Shown here: positions 25,153 through 30,818 of the stretch, in pieces
Layout: each line of letters opens with the position of its first letter
How positions within the stretch are numbered: position 1 is the first letter of the stretch
NCBI GenBank assembly: GCA_958428295.1
Contig: CAUAFL010000014.1
Location: 1-30,818, forward strand
Source of the DNA: an uncultured Bacillota bacterium
GTDB taxonomy: Bacteria > Bacillota_I > Bacilli_A > RF39 > UBA660
Length of the DNA stretch: 30,818 nucleotides
Direction of reading: 5' to 3'
Notes under the pieces: generated by a model
The model's database searches: none
What the model was told of the DNA's origin: nothing
Seen by the model: only the letters and a program-made list of their open reading frames with translations
Program-made: the position numbers and the translations under genes

Positions 25153-25924
25153 TTTCTTCACCTTCTCCCATTCGTTCCTGTATTGGTTGATAATTATTAG
25201 TAGTTTTTACTTTCGCTAGCGTTTGTTGTTCACCTTTTCGTAATTTACGAGCATCGACTCGGAAGGAATAACTAGTACTGTTGCCATAAAAACGAGTGCA
25301 GGTAAATAACGTTAATAGCGAATCTTTGGCACTAACATCTGTTTTTATATTATAAAGGCTTTCTTTTTTGGACTTTTTTAAATAGGCTTGTTGTTCTTTT
25401 ACGGTATAAGTATCCATAAAAGAAGCTTTTTGATCATCTTCTAACAAGGCAACCGCATAAATGCGATACAAGGCACTTGTTCCTTGTTCATCGGTATATT
25501 GAATATATTGATATTTCCTTATAAAATCAGGATAGATAAACGACATTAATTGTTCAAAACGCCGCATACTCTTATCTCCCACCACCGGATTACGAGAAAC
25601 ATTGCGAATATTGTGAGAGACGAAAGCAGGTCTATTTTTATTTTGATCAGGAAAAGAGTTTGTCCAAGCAAAATCATAATCATTTCTATTGAGATTGGTA
25701 TCCTCATCTACTTCGATTAATGGTAGATCAATATTGGTTCCTTCTACCCGTAACCAGCCGACTACCTTATCCCCATATTCCTTCGCTTCTGTTATCTTTG
25801 CTTGTACTTCTTCTAGCATAAAGTTACTTCGTTTTAATTTTGAGTGCCAAAAAACAAATAACAGACTAACGATCAAAATCAAGATAAAGATGACAATTGT
25901 TAATAATTTCGTCTTTTCCTTCAT
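25139..25924 (-). CDS. srtB: Class B sortase
   Basis: A 261-residue membrane-anchored transpeptidase. One N-terminal helix (about 8-28), then the sortase barrel: VGWLRVEGTNIDLPLIE near 54-70, RPAFVSHNIRNVS with catalytic His near 103, LLTLFTCTRFYG with catalytic Cys near 209, and YSFRVDARK with catalytic Arg near 222. The long insert between His and Cys fits class B. No LPxTG or NPxTx tail is visible in any exported protein of the window, so its substrate is unknown; a pilin subunit is a guess. It overlaps the next gene by 14 nt. Confidence 0.85.
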   Translation of the reverse strand: MKEKTKLLTIVIFILILIVSLLFVFWHSKLKRSNFMLEEVQAKITEAKEYGDKVVGWLRVEGTNIDLPLIEVDEDTNLNRNDYDFAWTNSFPDQNKNRPAFVSHNIRNVSRNPVVGDKSMRRFEQLMSFIYPDFIRKYQYIQYTDEQGTSALYRIYAVALLEDDQKASFMDTYTVKEQQAYLKKSKKESLYNIKTDVSAKDSLLTLFTCTRFYGNSTSYSFRVDARKLRKGEQQTLAKVKTTNNYQPIQERMGEGEENAEI

Positions 25925-25936
25925 GTTACTTCTCCT

Positions 25937-27766
25937 TTAATCAGCAATTGTATAAGGATTCGAAAGGGTCCCATTACCGCCTGTGATATAGACATCACTT
26001 TTTAAGTACGCCCGAATTTTAACGCCCGCACTACGACCATCATTAGCTTCTCCTAAAGGAGTGGTTCCTAACGGAAAAACAAACGCTTTGGTATTTTTTT
26101 GTTTAGAAGAATCTAAGTACCAAAAACCACTACCTGTTGTATTTTTTCCTTTCGCACTGAAAATTTGGAAAGTGGAAGGGGCACTTAATTTTACACTGTA
26201 TGTTTGGGTCGTTTTCTTTCCTTCATAAGTAATATTTTTATCATAGATAGGAACGGTAATATTCCGTTTTTTAAATAGGTCTGATTGAATATATTTTGTC
26301 ATATCATGATTAATTTGATAACCTATATTTCCTTTGGTTTTCGGATTATACTGACGATAACCCTCTTTCCCTTCCTCTTCGTAACGGATTTCTGGGGAAG
26401 TTCCCGATCCATCTTTTAAAGTGTCCGTCATTACTATTTGCGTGGTATCATCTTCTTCTTTTCCAATAATTCTAAAATTATAACCTGAGTAACTGATATA
26501 TTCTCCTAATTTTCTACGATTAATTAACTCATTCTTTTTACCAGAGGTTTCTTTTACTAAAACATAAGGGTCCGTCTGTGTTCCGCTACCAGAGAGAATT
26601 TTTATATCCTTCACTAAAGTAAGTGCTGGACGAACATTTAGCAAATAATGCTGTTCTTGACTTCCTTCGCCTTCCTCTCCTGGATAAACGGAAGAAATAG
26701 CAAATGGTTTTTTATTTTTATCGAAGTTCGCATACCAGGTATGATTTCTTAATTCCAGGTAACTTTCGCCATCAACTAGGGAACGATAATAATCTTGTAA
26801 AGAAAGAAGTCCTACTTTCCTTTTTTTAGAGGTACGACTACATTCGGTGGTAGTCATTGTCTCTTTGGTCAAGATATCGTCACACCAAGCCGTATTAACT
26901 AATAATTTTTGATTTTCTTCCTCTAACAGTTGGTAAAAGTACTCATTCAACCACTTATCAAGACTACTATTTTCGAAGCGACCCGTACTACTGGTGTAAT
27001 CAACATTACTTAAGGGATCATCACTCACCATGGTAATCGTTCCATCACTATTGACTCTTACGATTCTAAATAGTAGCCGATTAAACAATACATAATTGTC
27101 TTCTACATTACCAGCAAAATATCCATCAGGAGCACTTTCTTTGACCCTTTTGGCTAAGCTTTCTTGCACTTTTACGGTTCTTACTACAACCGTTTTATTA
27201 TTTAGGCTATCCGTTACTGTGTAGGAAATTTGATAAGTACCGATGGTATTACTATCAACAGTTCCTTGAATTGTGACCTTTTTAGGACTTATATTTCCAT
27301 CAACATCATCTACAACCCTCTTAATGCCTGGTTCTTGATAACTCTCCCCTACATTAAGGCTCATTTTTTGTTTACCATTTAAGGTAATCACTGGTCCAGT
27401 ATGATCAGTTTTTGATTCATATTTTCCACATTTTAAGTAAGTATAAAAATGATTTTGTCCTTTTTTTTTCACTAAACGTACCGTTGATTTTTGCATATCA
27501 CATAAATTTTTACTATAAGGAATATACACGTCTTCTACATATTTTTGTTTGGCTAACGTTTCTAAGGTGACTGATTGCACCCTTCCTTCTTCTTTGGGTA
27601 AATAATTTGCATTTACTTGGAAGTAACGTTTTCCCGCTTTCTCTAGAAGGGCTTCATTTTTTTGAAATGTACTTCTAGGGTAGAGGAAAGTAAACCAAAA
27701 AAGAAGAAAAGCAAGTAGAATAACGGCCATCACAATCCCTATTTTGATGATTTTCTGTTTATTCAT
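25937..27766 (-). CDS. Membrane-anchored protein: Ig-like (DUF5011-type) plus two DUF6273-like domains
   Basis: A 609-residue protein with an N-terminal membrane helix (about 8-30). An Ig-like domain at about 124-200 is of the DUF5011 kind (VGESYQEPGIKRVVDDVDGN and GTYQISYTVTDSLNNKTV). Two repeats follow, about 205-400 and 410-609, in the style of DUF6273: LLFRIVRVNSDGTITMVS, SSLDKWLNEYFYQLL, VGLLSLQDYY and NVRPALTL. Each repeat ends in a similar stretch (SGSGTQTDPYVL and TGGNGTLSNPYTI). It has four cysteines. It may be a wall-linked adhesin or pilus anchor; the sortase gene is 12 nt downstream. Confidence 0.65.
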   Translation of the reverse strand: MNKQKIIKIGIVMAVILLAFLLFWFTFLYPRSTFQKNEALLEKAGKRYFQVNANYLPKEEGRVQSVTLETLAKQKYVEDVYIPYSKNLCDMQKSTVRLVKKKGQNHFYTYLKCGKYESKTDHTGPVITLNGKQKMSLNVGESYQEPGIKRVVDDVDGNISPKKVTIQGTVDSNTIGTYQISYTVTDSLNNKTVVVRTVKVQESLAKRVKESAPDGYFAGNVEDNYVLFNRLLFRIVRVNSDGTITMVSDDPLSNVDYTSSTGRFENSSLDKWLNEYFYQLLEEENQKLLVNTAWCDDILTKETMTTTECSRTSKKRKVGLLSLQDYYRSLVDGESYLELRNHTWYANFDKNKKPFAISSVYPGEEGEGSQEQHYLLNVRPALTLVKDIKILSGSGTQTDPYVLVKETSGKKNELINRRKLGEYISYSGYNFRIIGKEEDDTTQIVMTDTLKDGSGTSPEIRYEEEGKEGYRQYNPKTKGNIGYQINHDMTKYIQSDLFKKRNITVPIYDKNITYEGKKTTQTYSVKLSAPSTFQIFSAKGKNTTGSGFWYLDSSKQKNTKAFVFPLGTTPLGEANDGRSAGVKIRAYLKSDVYITGGNGTLSNPYTIAD

Positions 27767-27780
27767 ACATACCCTTCTTT

Positions 27781-29319
27781 CTAATTTACCTGATAGATAT
27801 ATCTTTTATTTCTAAACGTAAAAATTAGTTTAACATTTTCAAGCTTGCTGTCACCTGGTAATTTTAAATAAGCAACATTTCCCGTATAGTCCCGATTGAT
27901 AGCATTTTGGGCGACAATTTCCTTTATCTTACCATCCTTATCTTCATATTTAATTTTAACATACTTCAGGAGAATGTCAATAAAACTTTTTGTTTCCAAG
28001 TGGTCACTAGCAAAGGAAAGTTCTAAAATATAGCCACCTTCATTTTTTACCATTTGGTTCGTAATACCACAACCGTCTCTTCCACATTTATAGGTACTAT
28101 ACTCTCGTTCTAAAGCGATGGTACTACTAGTAATCGTGAGATCTTCTTCCGTAGGTAAAATCATTTCCTGCCCCAGTTTTTTCTCGGCTATGGTTTCAAT
28201 CTGTCGTACGTCTTGCATATTCAATTTGGTTTTTTTAATTAAGAAAGAAGCATTTAAATCTTGATAATAAAGAACATATTTATTAGGATCAAGGGTTTTA
28301 TCTACTCGGTAAACAAGGGAAAAAGTGCGACTTTCTGAAGGGAGTATATCCTTTGCTTCATAGGCTGTGCCTAAGTCCGTAAAATAAGAATAGTACTTCA
28401 TCGTATTTAGAAATTGTTTATTTTTATTCATCAGGCGAAAACGATCCACATTTATCGTACGGCGACTGCCATTATTTTTGACAGTCATATTGATGATGAC
28501 ATAGGCGTATTTGCTATGGGGATCAATCATATCTCCTTGTGTTGTACGATCTGTTAGATAACTATTATTAATTTTGATTTGATAGGAATTAGCATTTATT
28601 ATACTTCCCTCTCGATACGTTTTATGTAGGATCCCAAAGTAGTAATAAGTATAAAAGAGCCCGCCTGCAAAAAATAATATCACCAGTGTGTTACAGACAA
28701 AACGATGTTCTAAATAAACATAGCGAGCATTACGCCAGAACTTTTTAAAAGTACGGATCGTTTTCTCTTTATCAAATTCAATATTTACTTCAAATTCTTC
28801 ACGGTCTTCCTCTTTGATATCTAAATATTCAGCATCTTCCTTAAAGCCAAACTTTTTAAGATCAATTCCCAGTGCCCTAATTCCTAAGATAATAAATACT
28901 ACATATTGAGGAATATAACATAATAATAGTAAATCCCGTCCGGCCAAAATTCCCTTTAAGGTAGAATACTCATCAAAATTGTAAAAGTAACTATTGATAT
29001 ATAAGAAAACAGCCAAAACAAACACATATTCTAACAGGACAACAAGATAGATTTTCCAAGGTTTTTTCTTATAATTTAGAAGAATTACTAACACAATGGT
29101 AATCACTAGTACTAGAAAAATAGCAAGAAAGGTCAAAAAGCCTGTATAATTACTAATTGGTTCCAAATATTCATTGTAGCTTTGCGTAAGTAAAAAGTCT
29201 TTAACGAAACTTCTTAGCATCGTTGTTTTATAAAATAAGTAAATACAAAGCGCTAATAAAACGATATGAATACGTTGGAAATAACGAATTAACAATGCAT
29301 AGGGTTTTCTTAATATCAC
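27781..29319 (-). CDS. Polytopic membrane protein with C-terminal extracytoplasmic domain, first gene of the large cluster
   Basis: About 512 residues. Five hydrophobic segments lie in the first 235 (near 17-40, 58-82, 91-110, 135-150 and 210-230), with a charged cytoplasmic loop (about 160-200). A C-terminal outside domain follows, with strands such as YVIINMTVKNNGSRRTINVD and SRTFSLVYRVDKTLD that resemble the DUF4352/telokin-like fold. Two cysteines form a KCGRDGCG pair. The start is placed at the GTG 29319, 6 nt after GAGGTGG; a GTG at 29334 lacks such a site. The function is unknown. It is expressed first in the cluster and may be a sensor or anchor for the apparatus. Confidence 0.6.
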   Translation of the reverse strand: MILRKPYALLIRYFQRIHIVLLALCIYLFYKTTMLRSFVKDFLLTQSYNEYLEPISNYTGFLTFLAIFLVLVITIVLVILLNYKKKPWKIYLVVLLEYVFVLAVFLYINSYFYNFDEYSTLKGILAGRDLLLLCYIPQYVVFIILGIRALGIDLKKFGFKEDAEYLDIKEEDREEFEVNIEFDKEKTIRTFKKFWRNARYVYLEHRFVCNTLVILFFAGGLFYTYYYFGILHKTYREGSIINANSYQIKINNSYLTDRTTQGDMIDPHSKYAYVIINMTVKNNGSRRTINVDRFRLMNKNKQFLNTMKYYSYFTDLGTAYEAKDILPSESRTFSLVYRVDKTLDPNKYVLYYQDLNASFLIKKTKLNMQDVRQIETIAEKKLGQEMILPTEEDLTITSSTIALEREYSTYKCGRDGCGITNQMVKNEGGYILELSFASDHLETKSFIDILLKYVKIKYEDKDGKIKEIVAQNAINRDYTGNVAYLKLPGDSKLENVKLIFTFRNKRYIYQVN

Positions 29320-29347
29320 TATGAGCCACCTCACCTATTCTAGTAAC

Positions 29348-29376
29348 AGTATACCCTATTTTTATTTATTTGCAAA
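29348..29376 (-). promoter_or_regulatory. Promoter of the Tad-T4SS cluster
   Basis: On the minus strand TTTGCA (29371-29376), 17 nt and TATACT (29348-29353), about 29 nt before the chosen GTG start. The -10 region shares the 12-mer AAATAGGGTATA with the promoter at 1707. Its -35 lies 4 bp from the -35 of the divergent lipoprotein promoter. Confidence 0.6.
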
Positions 29377-29380
29377 GAAC

Positions 29381-29410
29381 TTGTCGTAAAACTTTTGGGC
29401 ATGATATAAT
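29381..29410 (+). promoter_or_regulatory. Promoter of the thioredoxin-like lipoprotein gene
   Basis: TTGTCG (29381-29386), 18 nt and a perfect TATAAT (29405-29410), followed by GAGGTG (29418-29423) 5 nt before ATG. Confidence 0.65.
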
Positions 29411-29428
29411 AAAAAAAGAGGTGACAAA

Positions 29429-29842
29429 ATGAAAAAAAAATTAGGCATGATAGCTATACTATTGTGCAGTTTATTAGTACTTGCTGGTTGTAGTAGCAAG
29501 CAAACCATCACAGAAATTGACTACCAAACATTAAAAGAAAAAATCAACCAAAAGGAAACCTTTATTTTAGAAGTGATGCAGACAGGATGCTCCCACTGTG
29601 AAGAGTTCTCACCTAGGTTACGAAGTATTCTAAACGACCATGACTTACATGCTTACTCGCTGAATTTGGCGAACCTAAATAGTGAAGAAAAAGCTGCTTT
29701 CAAAGAAATTACTTATATTTCTGGTACACCAACTACTGTCTTTTTTACCAAAGGAGAAGAAGAGACAGCTCATAAAATTGTAGGTGCTGTTCCTAATAGC
29801 GAAGTAAGCAGTCATCTAAAAGATTTAGGGTATCTAAAGTAA
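29429..29842 (+). CDS. Thioredoxin-like lipoprotein
   Basis: A 137-residue lipoprotein. The signal ends in the lipobox LAGC with lipid-bearing Cys21. A thioredoxin fold follows: FILEVMQTGCSHCEEF with the redox pair C54/C57 (CSHC), then YISGTPTTVFF with the cis-Pro near 101. It would act at the outer face of the membrane in making, breaking or shuffling disulphides. The CSHC dipeptide (Ser-His) resembles DsbA-type oxidising sites (CPHC) more than reducing CGPC. It is the only plus-strand gene and is divergent from the cluster whose exported products are Cys-rich, so it may serve their folding. Bacteriocin-accessory thioredoxins are a close alternative family. Confidence 0.82.
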   Translation: MKKKLGMIAILLCSLLVLAGCSSKQTITEIDYQTLKEKINQKETFILEVMQTGCSHCEEFSPRLRSILNDHDLHAYSLNLANLNSEEKAAFKEITYISGTPTTVFFTKGEEETAHKIVGAVPNSEVSSHLKDLGYLK

Positions 29843-29855
29843 GATAATATTAGCT

Positions 29856-29897
29856 AAAAAAATAGTACCTTTTTTTGCAAAGAAGTACTATTTTTTT
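29856..29897. terminator. Bidirectional terminator between convergent genes
   Basis: A 13-bp perfect stem (AAAAAAATAGTAC at 29856-29868 and its complement at 29885-29897) with a 16-nt loop. Both strands end the stem in a run of seven T, so it can stop the lipoprotein transcript on the plus strand and the glycine-rich gene transcript on the minus strand. Confidence 0.85.
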
Positions 29898-29910
29898 ATT
29901 GGTATTATTT

Positions 29911-30818
29911 TTAACTTAGCAACCTAATTTTAGCAAAACCATGACCACTATTCCCCGTCATCGTAGCTGCCCCATCATAAGTAGGCATCACCTCATCCCC
30001 TGCTTTCATAATAGAACTGGCAAACTTCTTGCCTGAATAATGATAAGAGCAGGTGATATCAGTTGTTCCATCAGTACAAGTAGCGCCACTACTATTCTTT
30101 CGCGGGGTGATGGAAGTAGCACTCATAATTGCCACACAGCCAGTGTAGCCAGAGATGTAGGAAGATCCGCCTCCTCCTGTTCGACCATTGCCTGTTGCTC
30201 CTCCGTAATAACCAGAGCCTCCTCCTCCGCCCCAACTATTACTTATTACTTGTGTAGCATAACCAAAACTTCCTGTTTTACTACTGTTAACAGCACGCCC
30301 CGCACTCGTTTGCGTTCCTCCTCCTGCTGGCCATTGATCTGTGGCAAACACTGAATTACTAGTCGTTCCTTCAGCACCAACTAAAGCTCCCCCTGCTCCT
30401 CCTGAGGTCGTACTACCAGTTACAGCTCCTCCGCCACCTGAAGCTACCATCAAGCGACTGGCAAGTGAGGTAGTATCATTCCAAGTTCCAGAGGTTAACC
30501 GTATATCTGTCGCTCCTCCACCTCCATAGGACTTAGCACCACCATTATTGCCTGAATAACCTCCTCCATTATAGCCCCCTATATTGGTAACGGTATTATT
30601 TGCTTCTCCTTGACTTCCTACATATACATATAGCATTTCTCCTTTGCTTAAACTTATCTCTCCTGTGGTATAGGCTCCTTTTCCTCCAATATAAGAACCA
30701 CTCGTTCCTCCTTGTGCTCCCCAGAGTTCTATTTTATAAGTTCCTGTTTGCGGAGCCGTAAACGTTTGAGCTGTTCCGGTGTAACCATAGGTCATCGTGG
30801 CCATCGAATTACTACCAC
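29911..30818 (-). CDS. Glycine-rich surface protein, C-terminal part (truncated by the window edge)
   Basis: About 300 residues are visible. An ATG at 30804 exists, but the frame is open to the edge (GSNS before MATM), and alignment with the paralogue at 172-1683 places this at the junction of the N-domain and the Gly-rich domain (GSSR...YGYTG there, GSNS...YGYTG here), so about 200 N-terminal residues with the signal should lie outside. The domain repeats the paralogue closely: TFTAPQTGTYKIELWGAQGG, GGGGATDIRLTSGTWNDT, GGGGSSYISGYTGCVAI, TCSYHYSGKKF, and ends GHGFAKIRLLS. Three cysteines are at the same places as in the paralogue. It ends at the shared terminator. Confidence 0.8.
   Translation of the reverse strand, partial: GSNSMATMTYGYTGTAQTFTAPQTGTYKIELWGAQGGTSGSYIGGKGAYTTGEISLSKGEMLYVYVGSQGEANNTVTNIGGYNGGGYSGNNGGAKSYGGGGATDIRLTSGTWNDTTSLASRLMVASGGGGAVTGSTTSGGAGGALVGAEGTTSNSVFATDQWPAGGGTQTSAGRAVNSSKTGSFGYATQVISNSWGGGGGSGYYGGATGNGRTGGGGSSYISGYTGCVAIMSATSITPRKNSSGATCTDGTTDITCSYHYSGKKFASSIMKAGDEVMPTYDGAATMTGNSGHGFAKIRLLS

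Noticed and set aside
5403..29319. Whole cluster as an integrative conjugative element
   Set aside because: No relaxase, integrase, excisionase, replication gene or att-like direct repeat could be found, and the flanking genes are housekeeping or divergent single genes.
30040..30529. Plus-strand frames opposite the second glycine-rich gene, Ser/Thr- and Pro-rich
   Set aside because: Antisense of Gly codons gives Ser/Pro/Thr runs; no start signals.
1..30818. tRNA, rRNA or CRISPR features
   Set aside because: No intergenic space is large enough for an rRNA or array, and no tRNA-like cloverleaf was recognised in the gaps.

Overview
The window is a low-GC Bacillota-type stretch. Genes are packed tightly with Shine-Dalgarno sites of the AGGAGG/GAGGTG type, some starts are GTG, UGA is used as a stop, and sepF, divIVA and relQ sit together. 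Nothing suggests an outer membrane. An uncultured gut member of the Bacilli (RF39- or Erysipelotrichales-like) would fit, but that placement is an inference. All genes but one lie on the minus strand.

Layout from left to right. (1) 1-171 holds a promoter, a ribosome site and a GTG start for a leftward gene leaving the window. A run of ten G just after the start closes its frame. (2) 172-1683 is a surface protein with a glycine-rich domain. (3) 1770-3331 is a sepF-divIVA-relQ unit (Z-ring tether, DivIVA-type coiled coil, small alarmone synthetase). (4) 3412-5190 is a HerA-type ATPase with its own promoter. (5) 5403-15792 encodes a monoderm type IV secretion system (T4SS): VirD4 coupling protein, two VirB8-like proteins, an M23/lysozyme-like wall hydrolase, VirB4 split over two genes, PrgI/VirB3 and VirB6. 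(6) 15955-16323 is a VirB2-like pilin candidate with its own promoter and terminator. (7) 16383-22365 encodes a Tad pilus machine: TadZ, a TadE-like protein, a small pilin, TadC, TadB, TadA/CpaF, CpaB and a second pseudopilin-like protein. (8) 22369-29319 holds a 930-residue-class Cys-rich secreted protein, a class B sortase, an Ig-like membrane-anchored protein and a multi-pass membrane protein. (9) 29429-29842, the only plus-strand gene, is a thioredoxin-like lipoprotein divergent from the large cluster. (10) 29911-30818 is the C-terminal part of a second glycine-rich surface protein.

Read together, 29319 down to 5403 looks like one gene cluster joining a Tad-type pilus with a T4SS, run from a promoter at 29348-29376 and at least three internal promoters. 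No relaxase, integrase or origin of transfer is visible, so it looks more like a resident secretion/adhesion apparatus than a conjugative element. The exported parts carry many, often even-numbered, cysteines, and the divergent lipoprotein has a CxxC thioredoxin site, so disulphide handling may belong to the same system. The composite layout, the split VirB4 and VirB8 components, and the separate promoters for the two pilin candidates are the main points of interest.
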